A stretch of DNA of 64,000 nucleotides from Sporosarcina sp. FSL K6-3457 (GCF_038007285.1 NZ_JBBOWX010000001.1:2497501-2561500); one strand, 5' to 3'; counted from the stretch's first letter, positions 18,304 through 27,983 are shown. Program-made: numbers and translations. Notes: generated by a model not told the origin, from the letters alone.

Positions 18304-18328
18304 GGGAGAAGCCATATCGGCTTCTCCC
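18304..18328. terminator. Inverted repeat between convergent genes
   Basis: A perfect 10-bp stem GGGAGAAGCC / GGCTTCTCCC with a five-base loop lies between the convergent AAA ATPase and hemY genes. No U-tract follows on either strand, so termination is inferred from position only. Confidence 0.45.
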
Positions 18329-18333
18329 CATTG

Positions 18334-19752
18334 TCATTGGACCTGTAAAAATTCAATCAGCTGCTCAGCTGCCTCTTTCCCTTGCTGAATACAGTCTGGA
18401 ATCCCAACGCCCTCATAACCAGCCCCACAGAGGTAAATGCCTGGTAAATCGACGGCAAGATCTGCTCTCACTTTCTTTAACTCCTCCACATGCTTCACAG
18501 GATACTGCGGCATCGAGTGCTGGAGCCGCGTAATTTCATGAAATAAAGGTTTGGCTCGGATACCCATTAGCTCTTCTACATCTTTTAAAACCACTTCGAT
18601 CAATTGCTCATCAGATAAGTGAATCCACTCTTCCGCTCCCCCACGCCCAACGTAACAGCGTAGCAAAATTTTGCCGTCTGGCGTCGTATGCAGCCACTTA
18701 GAAGAACTCCATGTACAAGCTGTTAGCATGCGGCCTTCTTTACGCGGTATAACGAATCCTGAGCCGGTTAACGGAAACGTAAAATCTTTCGCATCAAAAG
18801 CGAGGGCAATGTTGGCAACAGACACATAGTTAATTTTCTCCAACCAGCGTAAAGACGAACGACCGGCTACTAATTTTGCCGTTGGATGGGTCGGTAAAGC
18901 CATAATGAGTCCGTCTGCTTGCAGCTGTTGACCATTGTCCAAGCGCACTTCATAGCCCCGCTCATCTTGGACAATCGCTTGTACGCCTTGCCCAGTTAGC
19001 AATTGAATCGACTGTAATTGTTCTTGCAATCGCTCAACCAGTGTCAGCATCCCTTTACGAAACGTTAAAAACATACTTTTTTGCGCAATTTCTGGCAATC
19101 CAGCTACACTAGGTGCCGGTTGTTGTTTATTGGCCAGCATTCCTACAATCAAACTACGATGCGTTTTCTCCATAGCTGAAAAATGTGGAAACGTGGCCTG
19201 CAAGCTTAGCGAATGAGTATCCCCCGCATAAATACCACCCAGCAACGGCTCAGTAATATGATCCAGTACTTCTTTTCCTAAACGCCGTTGGATGAAATGA
19301 CCTAATGATTCATCTTCCGTCCCTTTCTTTTTAGGTAACCATAAATCCATGGCCGCTCGGATTTTCCCAGCCGGTGATATGAGCTTTGTCTTCATAAACG
19401 GCGTCAATTCTGTTGGAATACCCAGCATAAGTCCAGGTGGCATCTTATGCAATTTCCCTTTATGTACGATATAATTCGTCCTTGCTTGCGGATTCGTCGC
19501 CACCAGCTCGTCTTCAAGACCTAGTTCCTTAATCAACGTCATAATCGGCATTTTACGTGCTAAGAAAGACTCTGGCCCCCTTTCAATGATAAAACCTTCA
19601 CGGTGCAATGTCCGTATTTTACCACCGAATGTATCACTTTTTTCAATTAGCGTCAGCTCAACAGGAATTTTCCGCTCGTCAAACCACTTTTTTGTATAAA
19701 AAGCCGCACTCATCCCTGTAATTCCGCCACCAACAATTATAATTTTCCTCAT
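18334..19752 (-). CDS. hemY: HemY-type protoporphyrinogen/coproporphyrinogen oxidase
   Basis: 472-residue FAD enzyme. The N-terminal dinucleotide motif IIVGGGITGMSAA is followed by RGPESFLARKMP and the C-terminal GIYLCGAGYEGVGIPDCI FAD-closing signature. In Gram-positive bacteria this family oxidises coproporphyrinogen III to coproporphyrin III (CgoX activity) with O2. It lies 31 bases downstream of a radical SAM gene and probably shares its Fnr-type promoter. The hemE/hemH partners are not adjacent. Confidence 0.92.
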   Translation of the reverse strand: MRKIIIVGGGITGMSAAFYTKKWFDERKIPVELTLIEKSDTFGGKIRTLHREGFIIERGPESFLARKMPIMTLIKELGLEDELVATNPQARTNYIVHKGKLHKMPPGLMLGIPTELTPFMKTKLISPAGKIRAAMDLWLPKKKGTEDESLGHFIQRRLGKEVLDHITEPLLGGIYAGDTHSLSLQATFPHFSAMEKTHRSLIVGMLANKQQPAPSVAGLPEIAQKSMFLTFRKGMLTLVERLQEQLQSIQLLTGQGVQAIVQDERGYEVRLDNGQQLQADGLIMALPTHPTAKLVAGRSSLRWLEKINYVSVANIALAFDAKDFTFPLTGSGFVIPRKEGRMLTACTWSSSKWLHTTPDGKILLRCYVGRGGAEEWIHLSDEQLIEVVLKDVEELMGIRAKPLFHEITRLQHSMPQYPVKHVEELKKVRADLAVDLPGIYLCGAGYEGVGIPDCIQQGKEAAEQLIEFLQVQ

Positions 19753-19783
19753 TGGTTTTCCACCTTTCGGAATTAAGCATTTT

Positions 19784-20863
19784 TTAGCGTAACGCTTCAG
19801 GAATATACGAGCAAGAAGGATCGCTTTCCAAGTAATCTCCCGTCATCGCATAAGCTCTCGCACGTGATCCACCACACATATGCTTAAACTCACAAACGCC
19901 ACACTTACCTTTTAACAAAGACTTATCCCGCAATTGCTTCATAACCGGCGAATTCCGATAAATATCTGCTAGCGATTGCTCACGCACATTGCCACAAACT
20001 ACTGGTAAAAAACCACTTGGATACACATCGCCTGTATGACTAATAAAGACAAAACCGTCCCCATCATTGACAAATTTCGGCGCACGTCCTAATAAATCCG
20101 ATCGTTTCGATACCCCACTCTCACCCAAACGCTGTTTTTCCTGATGAAACACTCGTCTATAGTGAGGGGCTTCTGTCGTTTTCACACCGTAAGGCATTTT
20201 TTGTTGAATTTGATATAACCATTTCATTACTTCTTCATGTTCTTCTGGACTAACCATATCCTTCTCCATACCGCGTCCTGTTGGCACTAAGAAGAATGTA
20301 CTCCACAGTACCGTGCCCATTTCTTTCACTTTTTCGGCAATCGCTTCTAGGTCATGGAGATTATATTTTGAAATGGTTGTATTCACTTGAATAGGGATAT
20401 TTAATTCCTTTAAATACTCAATCCCTTTCATTGTTCGATCATAGGATCCTTTCGTACCACGGAAATGGTCATGAATTTCTGCGCATGAGCCATCTAAACT
20501 AAATGCCCATCTCGATAATCCAACATCTTTTGCCCGCTGAATGGCTTCCCTTGTCACTTTCGGCGTTGCACTCGGCGTCATAGAAACCGGGAACCCCTTC
20601 TCATCTATTGCATATTTAGCTAGGTCAAATAAATCAGGTCGCATCAATGGATCGCCACCTGTAAATACAAACAGTGGATTATCCATACCAGCGATTTCAT
20701 CAATTAGTTTTTTTCCTTCATCAAATGATAATTGACGTGGATCGGCCTTATATTGCGCTTCTGCCCTACAATGCAAGCACTTCAAAGCACAGGCTCTTGT
20801 CACTTCCCATATAACAATAAATGGATTGACATCGTAATTAACCTCTTGTTTGACAGACATCAT
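19784..20863 (-). CDS. Radical SAM/SPASM protein, haem-related type
   Basis: 359-residue radical SAM enzyme. CALKCLHC near residue 30 supplies the CxxxCxxC [4Fe-4S] motif, FTGGDPLMRPDLF the SAM-binding GGD segment. The C-terminal SPASM region has CGN, CGVCEFKHMCGGSRARA and a final CSY for auxiliary clusters. It resembles the TIGR04053 (BA_1875) family and the AhbD/NirJ haem-modifying group. Adjacency to hemY and a class II Fnr site suggest a haem-linked role when oxygen is low; the substrate is not established. Confidence 0.82.
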   Translation of the reverse strand: MMSVKQEVNYDVNPFIVIWEVTRACALKCLHCRAEAQYKADPRQLSFDEGKKLIDEIAGMDNPLFVFTGGDPLMRPDLFDLAKYAIDEKGFPVSMTPSATPKVTREAIQRAKDVGLSRWAFSLDGSCAEIHDHFRGTKGSYDRTMKGIEYLKELNIPIQVNTTISKYNLHDLEAIAEKVKEMGTVLWSTFFLVPTGRGMEKDMVSPEEHEEVMKWLYQIQQKMPYGVKTTEAPHYRRVFHQEKQRLGESGVSKRSDLLGRAPKFVNDGDGFVFISHTGDVYPSGFLPVVCGNVREQSLADIYRNSPVMKQLRDKSLLKGKCGVCEFKHMCGGSRARAYAMTGDYLESDPSCSYIPEALR

Positions 20864-20914
20864 CTTAAACGCTCCCTTTAGTCATGATGTATCTTGCTGT
20901 AAATCTACACTACA

Positions 20915-20959
20915 AGCATAGTGCTACATCGGGATGTCTCTTGTGATTTTTATCACAAG
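20915..20959 (-). promoter_or_regulatory. Fnr/Crp-type activated promoter of the radical SAM-hemY operon
   Basis: The palindrome TTGTGA-N6-TCACAA (20941-20958) exactly matches the Bacillus Fnr consensus TGTGA-N6-TCACA. Reading on the minus strand, its centre lies 29-30 bases before a TATGCT -10 box (20920-20915), so it is centred near -41.5, the class II activation position. A -35 hexamer is absent, as expected. A second, looser half-site pair with an 8-base gap lies at 20972-20991. Confidence 0.7.
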
Positions 20960-20998
20960 ATAAGTGCTAGGTTGTGAACTTTCCGTCACAAATACGAC

Positions 20999-21029
20999 AA
21001 AAAAGCACAGCTCTGAGGCTGTGCTTTTT
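20999..21029 (-). terminator. Terminator of the gcv operon
   Basis: An 11-bp stem AAAAGCACAGC / GCTGTGCTTTT with a six-base loop and a six-base T-tract on the minus strand follows the gcvPB stop. Confidence 0.85.
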
Positions 21030-21039
21030 CATATCATTC

Positions 21040-22497
21040 TTATTTCGTGTAACGCAATACAGGCTGACGTGCTGCTTTTGTTTCATCCAAACGATTAATG
21101 ACCGTAGTATGTGGTGCGTTTTGAACGATTTCAGGGTTTTCTTCAACTTCTTTTGCGATTTGAATCAACGCATCACAAAATGCATCGAGTGTTTCTTTCG
21201 ACTCTGTTTCTGTTGGCTCAATCATCATACCTTCCTCAACATTTAGTGGGAAGTAGATTGTTGGTGGATGATAGCCAAAGTCCAGCAGTCGTTTTGCCAT
21301 ATCAAGTGTACGCACGCCCAATTTCTTCTGGCGACGACCCGATAGCACGAATTCATGCTTACAGTGACGATTATATGGCAGGTCGAAGTAAGGCTCAAGT
21401 CGACGCATCATATAGTTTGCATTCAATACCGCATATTCCGTAACAGCTTTCAGACCATCAGGCCCCATTGAACGAATATACGTGTAAGCACGCAGATAGA
21501 TGCCGAAGTTACCATAGAACGGCTTCACACGGCCAATCGTTTGTGGAATATTATAATCGAATGTGAACACATCATCTTTTTTCACAAGTACTGGTTTTGG
21601 CAAGAAAGGAGCCAAGTCCGCTTTGACACCGACTGGACCAGAACCCGGACCACCGCCACCGTGAGGGCCTGTGAATGTTTTGTGCAAGTTTAAGTGAACT
21701 GCATCAAAGCCCATGTCACCAGGGCGGGCTTTGGACATAACTGCATTCAAGTTCGCACCATCATAGTACAATTTCCCGCCAACAGCGTGAACAATCTCAG
21801 CCATTTCAAGAATGTCTTCTTCAAATAGTCCAAGCGTATTTGGATTTGTCAGCATCAATGCCGCCGTATCCGGTCCAACTACACGCTTCAAATCTTCAAG
21901 ATCCACAAGCCCATGTTCATTTGACTTCACCGTCACCGTTTCAAAACCTGCAACTGTTGCCGATGCTGGGTTTGTTCCGTGTGCTGAGTCTGGAACAAGT
22001 ACTTTTGTGCGGTGGAAATCACCATTTGCTTCATGGAACGCACGAATCATCATCAATGCGGTCCATTCACCGTGTGCTCCAGCAGCTGGTTGAAGCGTAA
22101 CTTCATCCATTCCTGTAATCTCCACAAGATGCTCTTGCAAATCATACATGATTTCCATCGCGCCTTGCACAGTCGACTCATCTTGCAATGGGTGAATGTT
22201 AGCAAATCCAGGGAAACGTGCAACAGATTCATTGATTTTTGGATTGTATTTCATTGTACAAGATCCTAATGGATAAAATCCTGTATCTACACCATGGTTA
22301 CGATTAGATAACGCTGTATAATGGCGCATAATATCAAGCTCAGACACTTCTGGAAGTTCTGCAGCTTCCTCGCGGATAAATGCTGCTGGCAATAAATCTG
22401 ACAAATCCAATTCAGGTACATCTAGTTCTGGAAGACTGTAGCCAATTCTTCCTTCTTTCGTTACTTCAAAAATTAACGGCTGATTATCTTTATGCAT
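21040..22497 (-). CDS. gcvPB: Glycine dehydrogenase (decarboxylating) subunit 2
   Basis: About 485 residues, PLP-binding half of the split P protein of the glycine cleavage system. The [19 protein letters not shown] motif contains the PLP Lys, and [10 protein letters not shown] and [10 protein letters not shown] are signature stretches. The frame opens at 22527, but ATG at 22497 overlaps the gcvPA stop by 8 bases (ATGCATAA), the normal coupling. With GcvPA it decarboxylates glycine and loads aminomethyl onto GcvH lipoate. Confidence 0.96.
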   Translation of the reverse strand: MHKDNQPLIFEVTKEGRIGYSLPELDVPELDLSDLLPAAFIREEAAELPEVSELDIMRHYTALSNRNHGVDTGFYPLGSCTMKYNPKINESVARFPGFANIHPLQDESTVQGAMEIMYDLQEHLVEITGMDEVTLQPAAGAHGEWTALMMIRAFHEANGDFHRTKVLVPDSAHGTNPASATVAGFETVTVKSNEHGLVDLEDLKRVVGPDTAALMLTNPNTLGLFEEDILEMAEIVHAVGGKLYYDGANLNAVMSKARPGDMGFDAVHLNLHKTFTGPHGGGGPGSGPVGVKADLAPFLPKPVLVKKDDVFTFDYNIPQTIGRVKPFYGNFGIYLRAYTYIRSMGPDGLKAVTEYAVLNANYMMRRLEPYFDLPYNRHCKHEFVLSGRRQKKLGVRTLDMAKRLLDFGYHPPTIYFPLNVEEGMMIEPTETESKETLDAFCDALIQIAKEVEENPEIVQNAPHTTVINRLDETKAARQPVLRYTK

Positions 22498-23836
22498 GAA
22501 GGGCCTCCATTTCCTGCACAAGTGCATCGATTTCCTCTTTCGTACGTTGTTCAGTCACAGCAATCAATGCATGATTCGCAAATGCTGGGTATGTTTTACC
22601 AAGGTCATAGCCACCAAGAATGCCTTTTGTGAAGAGATGTGCATTGACTTCCTTGACAGATTTTTTACAGTTAACGACGATCTCATTGAAATGAGCACCG
22701 CCAAATGCTACCTCAAAACCAGCTTTTTCAAATGCATCCTTAGCATAGCGTGTTTTAACAATATTTTGGTAGGCAATTTCCTGCGCCCCCATTTTACCAA
22801 GTGCAGTCATCGCAACAGATGCAGCAAGTGCATTCAACGCTTGGTTTGAACAAATATTAGATGTCGCTTTATCACGACGGATATGCTGCTCACGGGCTTG
22901 CAATGTCAATACATACCCCCGACGTCCTTCGTCATCTGTCGTTTCTCCGACAAGACGTCCCGGAACTTTACGCATCAACTTTTTCGAAACAGCGAAATAA
23001 CCACAATGCGGTCCACCAAATCCTTCAGGAATACCAAATGGTTGTGCATCACCAACTGTAATATCAGCACCAAGTTTCCCCGGAGGCGTCAGTACGCCAA
23101 GTGCTAGCGGGTTGGAAGATACAACAAATAATCCACCTTTGTCATGCGTAATGTCGCCGATTCTTTGAATATCTTCAATTTGACCGAAGAAGTTTGGATA
23201 CTGTACAAGAACTGCCGCTGTATCTTCATCCATCATTTCTTCTAGTTTTGCTAAATCTGTTACACCATCTTTTTGTGGAATCGTCACAACCTCAATTGAC
23301 TGTCCAGACGCGTAAGAAAGAACAACGTCACGTGATTCTGGGTGTACCGTTTCAGACACAAGAAGTCTTTTACGACGCGTGTGACCTGCCGCAAGATTCC
23401 CTGCCTCTGCAAGTGCTGTTCCGCCATCATACATCGAAGAATTTGCAAGCTCCATACCCGTTAATTCACAGATCATTGTCTGGAATTCAAATATTGCTTG
23501 TAATTCTCCCTGTGAAATTTCCGGCTGGTATGGCGTGTAAGCCGTGTAAAACTCAGAACGTGAAATGACGTGGTCAACGATGATCGGCTTGAAGTGATCG
23601 TAGACGCCCGCACCAAGGAATGATGCATATGTACGCGCATCCGCATTTTTTGCAGCAACTTGTGCCAATTCTTTTGTTAATGCAGTCTCGGATTTTGCTT
23701 TTTTAATATTGTATTCGCCTTTAAAACGAACTTTTTCAGGAATATCAGCAAATAGTTCATCTACTGAAGAAATACCGATTGTTTGCATCATTTCAGCACG
23801 ATCGGTTTCCGTCATTGGAAGGTAACGATGCTTCAT
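22490..23836 (-). CDS. gcvPA: Glycine dehydrogenase (decarboxylating) subunit 1
   Basis: 448-residue N-terminal half of P protein. MHRYLPMT-type opening ([17 protein letters not shown] region), [36 protein letters not shown] and [10 protein letters not shown] are typical. It forms the heterotetramer with GcvPB. It sits 33 bases downstream of gcvT in one operon controlled by the glycine riboswitch. Confidence 0.96.
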   Translation of the reverse strand: MKHRYLPMTETDRAEMMQTIGISSVDELFADIPEKVRFKGEYNIKKAKSETALTKELAQVAAKNADARTYASFLGAGVYDHFKPIIVDHVISRSEFYTAYTPYQPEISQGELQAIFEFQTMICELTGMELANSSMYDGGTALAEAGNLAAGHTRRKRLLVSETVHPESRDVVLSYASGQSIEVVTIPQKDGVTDLAKLEEMMDEDTAAVLVQYPNFFGQIEDIQRIGDITHDKGGLFVVSSNPLALGVLTPPGKLGADITVGDAQPFGIPEGFGGPHCGYFAVSKKLMRKVPGRLVGETTDDEGRRGYVLTLQAREQHIRRDKATSNICSNQALNALAASVAMTALGKMGAQEIAYQNIVKTRYAKDAFEKAGFEVAFGGAHFNEIVVNCKKSVKEVNAHLFTKGILGGYDLGKTYPAFANHALIAVTEQRTKEEIDALVQEMEALHA

Positions 23837-23869
23837 GTCTAGTTAGCCCCTTTTCATCATGTTATTGGA

Positions 23870-24967
23870 TTAGCGTTTATAAAATGGTGTTGCAATAATG
23901 ACTGCTTTCAATCGCTTATTGCGAATTTCAACTTCCACTTCCGTACCTTCAGCCGTATGCTCACTGTTCAGTAAGGCAAAGCCTATATTCTTTTTAAGCG
24001 TTGGTGATTGTGTGCCTGTTGTCACTTCGCCAATTTCGGCTTCGCCAAGGAATACTTTGTAACCTGTACGTGGAATACCTTTGTCAATCATTTCAAGACC
24101 AATCAATTTACGTGGTACGCCATTGTCTTTTTGTGCAGTAAGTGCTGCTTTGCCGAGGAAATCCTCTTCTTTATTCAATTTCACAACGAAGCCAAGACCC
24201 GTTTCAAGTGGTGAAATGTCTTTTGATAACTCTTGTCCATAAAGTGGCAAACCTGCTTCGAAACGAAGGGTATCACGTGCACCCAAACCTGCTGGAATCA
24301 CGCCTTCTGCTTCACCTGCTTCAAGAATAGCAGGCCAAAGTGCAACGATAGCTTCCGGTGAACCATAAATTTCAAAACCATTTTCGCCTGTATAGCCCGT
24401 CCGTGAAACAAGAACAGAATGACCAGCAACGTTAACATTTTCCTTGAACCGGAAAAACTTGATATCCGCCAGTGGCTCATCCGTTAATTTTTGTAGCACT
24501 TCTTGTGCTACGGGTCCTTGCAAAGCAAGTAGTCCAAAGTCAGATGATTTGTCTTCTATGGTGACATCCGCTGTTGCATGACTCTTCATCCATTCAACAT
24601 CTTTATCAATATTCGATGCATTAACGACAAGTAGATAATCGTTGTCTCCACGTTTGTAGATAAGGAGGTCATCGATTGTGCCGCCATCCTCGTAGCACAT
24701 TGCCGTGTATTGCGCTTGACCATCTACTAATTTCGACACATCATTGGTAACTAATTTTTGTAGGTACGCAAGTGCTCCTGTCCCACTGACAAAAACTTCA
24801 CCCATATGCGAAACATCAAACAAGCCTGCTTTCGTTCGTACAGCTTCATGTTCATTTTTAATGCTAGAAAATTGAACGGGTAACTCCCAACCGCCAAAAT
24901 CGATTGTTTTCCCGCCGTACTCAGCATAACTGTCAAAAAGTGCTGTTCGTTTTAATGCATCTGCCAT
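23870..24967 (-). CDS. gcvT: Aminomethyltransferase (glycine cleavage T protein)
   Basis: 365-residue T protein, which moves the methylene of aminomethyl-GcvH to THF and releases ammonia. [25 protein letters not shown] with the conserved Asp, and [20 protein letters not shown] are intact. It is the first gene after the riboswitch and terminator, preceded by an AAGGAGG Shine-Dalgarno. Confidence 0.97.
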   Translation of the reverse strand: MADALKRTALFDSYAEYGGKTIDFGGWELPVQFSSIKNEHEAVRTKAGLFDVSHMGEVFVSGTGALAYLQKLVTNDVSKLVDGQAQYTAMCYEDGGTIDDLLIYKRGDNDYLLVVNASNIDKDVEWMKSHATADVTIEDKSSDFGLLALQGPVAQEVLQKLTDEPLADIKFFRFKENVNVAGHSVLVSRTGYTGENGFEIYGSPEAIVALWPAILEAGEAEGVIPAGLGARDTLRFEAGLPLYGQELSKDISPLETGLGFVVKLNKEEDFLGKAALTAQKDNGVPRKLIGLEMIDKGIPRTGYKVFLGEAEIGEVTTGTQSPTLKKNIGFALLNSEHTAEGTEVEVEIRNKRLKAVIIATPFYKR

Positions 24968-24993
24968 AACTTATTCCTCCTTAATTTTTTTGT

Positions 24994-25034
24994 AAAAAAA
25001 GACAGAGGTCCCCTAAAAAAAAGAGAACCTCTGT
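24994..25034 (-). terminator. Riboswitch expression-platform terminator
   Basis: GACAGAGGT pairs with ACCTCTGTC and is followed by seven T residues. The 5' arm of the stem is also the 3' strand of the second aptamer's closing helix, so glycine binding should block terminator formation. It is therefore an ON switch. Confidence 0.9.
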
Positions 25035-25196
25035 CCTTGTACCTGAAAGTTTGACCTTGCGGCTTTCTTCGTCGGTGGCCGATTATCCCGGCGCTCTCCA
25101 GAGATGCGTCATGTATGAGTCTTGTTACCTGAGAGATTCATAACAGCTGTTACTTGCTCCTTCGGCGACGCCAGTGCGTGCTCTCCCCATACAATC
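25028..25196 (-). promoter_or_regulatory. Tandem glycine riboswitch
   Basis: Two glycine aptamers in series on the minus strand. The first has GGGGAGAGC, CGCCGAAGGAGCAA and AATCTCTCAGGTA; the second CTCTGGAGAGC, CACCGACGAAGAAAGCC and AACTTTCAGGTACAAGGACAGAGG, written here as AACTTTCAGGTACAAGG then ACAGAGG. These are the conserved joining regions of the family. It precedes gcvT-gcvPA-gcvPB and ends in a terminator. Confidence 0.95.
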
Positions 25197-25220
25197 ATTC
25201 GCGTTATTCAATTGTTTTAG

Positions 25221-25341
25221 TATCAATTACACCTCGGCGTAATTGCGGCTAGATTTTGAATCGAGCTTGCTCAATTGACTCCTTTCAAAATCTATGACAT
25301 CCGCCGGAGGCTTCTCTTCATTCAACTCGCTGAATGAAGAG
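25221..25341. repeat. Nested inverted-repeat intergenic element
   Basis: Three inverted repeats are packed in 120 bases: AATTAC / GTAATT (25225-25244), AGATTTTGAA / TTCAAAATCT (25251-25260 and 25284-25293) and CTCTTCATTCA / TGAATGAAGAG (25314-25324 and 25331-25341). GC-rich loops such as CCGCCGGAGGC lie between. No ORF is present. The layout suggests a folded RNA or a small dispersed intergenic repeat. Other copies could not be checked within this window. Confidence 0.5.
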
Positions 25342-25451
25342 AATACGAATAAGATTCGGACAATCATGCCCTTTCGCCTTATATCTTAACATTTGATTTC
25401 TGTAAGCGCAATAGTTTTTAATCAACCGTCGTTTTGACGAACAAAAATAAT

Positions 25452-25487
25452 TTTATCAACCAAAACGTTCGTGTTTTGGTTGATAAA
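25452..25487. other. Perfect 15-bp hairpin in the gcvT-aroK gap
   Basis: TTTATCAACCAAAAC pairs perfectly with GTTTTGGTTGATAAA around a six-base loop. The stem is AT-rich and flanked by AT-rich DNA on both sides. It may be a secondary terminator after aroK or an operator for the gcv promoter; no U-tract decides this. Confidence 0.5.
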
Positions 25488-25512
25488 TTAAATATTCCTC
25501 TAATTACATCGT

Positions 25513-25547
25513 GAAAATACGGAAATCATTTGCTGATTTCCGTATTT
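25513..25547 (-). terminator. Terminator of aroK
   Basis: A perfect 14-bp stem AAATACGGAAATCA / TGATTTCCGTATTT with a five-base loop touches the aroK stop codon and is followed by TTTT on the minus strand. Confidence 0.8.
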
Positions 25548-26063
25548 CTACAGTTCCCCTTTCAGCCTGCGAATTTGGAACGCAATATAATCCATAATAT
25601 CTCGCAATGACCGGTTTTCTGTTTCGACTTTAAAGTGGGCTGTGTGTAAATAATGCGGTTTGCGTTCATTAAATAACTTTTCAAGATCCGCACGCGTTGA
25701 GCGTTGAACAATTGGACGATTTCGATCCGATGCAATCCGTCTCCATATATCGCGAAACGGCGTATTCAGGAAAAAGACAATGCCTGTCCGTCGCATAATT
25801 TCACGGTTTTCTTTACGCATCGGGACACCTCCACCGGTCGCAATGATACAAAACTCATCACGAAACGTACGCAAAAATTCGGTTTCAATCTCACGAAAAC
25901 GTTCTTCGCCATATTTTTCGAAAATTTCCGGTATCGTCATACCCATTTTCCTCACGATTTCAGTATCCATATCGTAGTACGGCATTTTAGTCGCAAAGCT
26001 TAACCGTTTACCAATCGCACTTTTCCCACAGCCCATATAGCCAATCAAATACACTTTCTTCAT
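25548..26063 (-). CDS. aroK: Shikimate kinase
   Basis: 171-residue P-loop kinase that phosphorylates shikimate at O3. Walker A is GYMGCGKSAIG (residues about 6-16), DMDTEI binds Mg2+ and shikimate, RFREIETEFLR and TGGGVPMR are the shikimate-binding Arg and GGG motifs, and DRNRP is the lid. The frame has four extra codons upstream, but ATG at 26063 after GGGTGATGAA is the better start. It is the last recognisable host gene before the prophage region. Confidence 0.93.
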   Translation of the reverse strand: MKKVYLIGYMGCGKSAIGKRLSFATKMPYYDMDTEIVRKMGMTIPEIFEKYGEERFREIETEFLRTFRDEFCIIATGGGVPMRKENREIMRRTGIVFFLNTPFRDIWRRIASDRNRPIVQRSTRADLEKLFNERKPHYLHTAHFKVETENRSLRDIMDYIAFQIRRLKGEL

Positions 26064-26379
26064 TTCATCACCCACTTAGCAGGACAAATAGTTCTATTCG
26101 CCCCGATTCATTGTTTTTTTCGTTTCGTTCACATAAAATGTCTCTAGAGAATCATAAGTTCTTTGTAGACTATCTTACACTCTAATTCGGCTATAATCTA
26201 CAATATTCGGAACGACCTTTATAACTGGTGGTTGAGTGATGGATTATCTTTCGTCGTTTTGCATCATTCGGAAGTGTTCTGTTACTTTTGTTAGTTATGT
26301 GTTAGTTCTCGTGATTTATTTTAGAGGATAATATTATATAAAACGGCCACCTTCTCAAATTGAGTTGGTAGCCGTTCGC
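26064..26379. other. Non-coding gap at the host/prophage boundary
   Basis: No ORF with a credible start and Shine-Dalgarno is found in this AT-rich stretch. A hairpin at 26342-26376 (AACGGCTACCAACTCAA / TTGAGAAGGTGGCCGTT on the minus strand, followed by TTTTATAT) terminates the DUF3006 gene. The right attachment site of the prophage probably lies in this gap or just left of it, but without the other end the core cannot be identified. Confidence 0.4.
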
Positions 26380-26628
26380 TTATAGCTTTTTGTTTTTTAA
26401 TTTTTCGAGGAGACTGGTTACTTTATCACGCATGATTTCGGTTTCTTCTACTAATACTTCAAATGCATAAACAGAATCCGTTTGGCTAATTAACACGATG
26501 TCACCTTCAGCGATTTCAACATTAATTTCAGATGCAGGTATCAGTAATTGGTTTTCTTCATTCGGATGGTCTAAAAATACATACTGTCCATCTTCGATTT
26601 TATCAAGAGTGTATTTTACTTTATTCAT
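26380..26628 (-). CDS. DUF3006-type small protein
   Basis: 82 residues from ATG at 26628, which overlaps the upstream gene's stop by ATGA. The sequence KYTLDKIEDGQYVFLDHPNEEN...IPASEINVEIAEGDIV resembles DUF3006, small beta-rich proteins found next to secreted metallo-beta-lactamase-fold proteins. That is exactly its context here. Function is unknown; a cytosolic partner or expression-linked accessory is the usual guess. Confidence 0.65.
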   Translation of the reverse strand: MNKVKYTLDKIEDGQYVFLDHPNEENQLLIPASEINVEIAEGDIVLISQTDSVYAFEVLVEETEIMRDKVTSLLEKLKNKKL

Positions 26629-27983
26629 TCGCAAGCCCACCCATCTCCATCACGATCATGCTTTTTCTCGTATGACGGATGGCCGACCTTAACACCGTTT
26701 GGATAGTATACTCTCATTTCTGTGCAATTTTTAAATTTAGACGGTGCGCCTGGTTTAACTTCTAATCCTGGTTCCGGCTTAGGATCTGGTTTAGGTTCTG
26801 GATTTGGACTAGGTTCAACTGGTGGTGTCCAAGGAGCTACTGAAACAGAGTGCTTAACGCCGTCAGTAGTAATTGTTATGTCGCCAGATTCAGCTGTCGA
26901 ATATATTTTCGAGCCAACTGTGCCGAGTCGAGCTACAACCTCGCTATGAGGATGGCCGTACGAGTTACCCTCTGCGTAAGAAAGGATTGTCCCTAATGGT
27001 TTCACCGCATTAATAAATGCCGCTGTGCTGCTTGAATTCGAACCATGGTGACCCGCTTTTAAGTACGTGCTTTGAATATTACCGTATTGGGATAGGATTT
27101 TACTTTCTACCGATTTTTCTGCATCTCCCGTTAACAAGAAACTAACTGATCCGTATTCAAGACGAGTGACTATGGATGCGTCATTTGTACTCGATGCAAT
27201 TTCATCCGCGTGTAATACAGTTGTTTTTAATAGTGCATCAAGATCTATCGCGTCTCCTGTTTTAGCAACTTTAAACGGGATATTCTTGTCATCGATTAAT
27301 TGTAGCATCTCATAATAGGTTTGCGTCGTGTGTACTCGTCCACTATCGATGAACTGGTTAACTTTGAAATTATTCAACACAGAAATCAAGCCACCGATAT
27401 GGTCTGCATCAGGATGAGTCGCGATGACCACATCTAATGTAGAAACGCCTTTTGATTTAAGGAACGAAACTACTTTGGTACCGGATGCTTTTGTTCCTCC
27501 GTCAACCAACATATTCTTTCCGCCTGGTGCTTGAATTAGGATTGAGTCACCTTGTCCTACGTCAATAAAGTGTACTAGCATGTCGGATTTCGGGCGCTCT
27601 ACCTGATTAACCGAGAAACTAAAACGGACATCAGACTTCAAATCTTGCCCTTTGCCTGATTTAATGCCAGGACCTATAAATAACGTGTACGTTTGCCCTG
27701 GTATGTAGTTTGATACAGGTTTAATAAAAACCTTGTCGCCTTCTACCCGGTAATCTGTAGAAACCTTTTCACCTGTACTATCCTTCACATATACATTTTC
27801 CATATTTACCGTCGATTCGTCCACCGCACTAGAAAAAGTGATTTCCCATTCTTTTTGAAGTTCGTCAGTATTTTTCGAGTCGAATTCTACCCACTCCGCC
27901 GCCAATGCTTGTGTGGAGGTTATCGATACAGTGAGCAAGAAAGCGAAGAACAAAATGGCTGCTTTCTTCATGGTGTTTTTCAA
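26625..27983 (-). CDS. Secreted ComEC/Rec2-like metallo-beta-lactamase-fold protein with excalibur domain
   Basis: About 452 residues. A signal peptide (KKAAILFFAFLLTVSITSTQALA) is followed by an Ig-like SbsA/Big-type domain (residues about 30-135), then a ComEC-type hydrolase domain with FIDVGQGDSILI, ATHPDADHIGG (metal ligands), LLTGDAE and KAGHHGSNSS. A Pro/Glu/Lys linker (PSPNPEPKPDPKPEPG) and a C-terminal excalibur Ca-binding motif DRDGDGWACE end the protein. ATG at 27992 sits too near the Shine-Dalgarno; TTG at 27983 fits. Likely an extracellular nuclease or phosphodiesterase. Confidence 0.78.
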   Translation of the reverse strand: MKNTMKKAAILFFAFLLTVSITSTQALAAEWVEFDSKNTDELQKEWEITFSSAVDESTVNMENVYVKDSTGEKVSTDYRVEGDKVFIKPVSNYIPGQTYTLFIGPGIKSGKGQDLKSDVRFSFSVNQVERPKSDMLVHFIDVGQGDSILIQAPGGKNMLVDGGTKASGTKVVSFLKSKGVSTLDVVIATHPDADHIGGLISVLNNFKVNQFIDSGRVHTTQTYYEMLQLIDDKNIPFKVAKTGDAIDLDALLKTTVLHADEIASSTNDASIVTRLEYGSVSFLLTGDAEKSVESKILSQYGNIQSTYLKAGHHGSNSSSTAAFINAVKPLGTILSYAEGNSYGHPHSEVVARLGTVGSKIYSTAESGDITITTDGVKHSVSVAPWTPPVEPSPNPEPKPDPKPEPGLEVKPGAPSKFKNCTEMRVYYPNGVKVGHPSYEKKHDRDGDGWACE

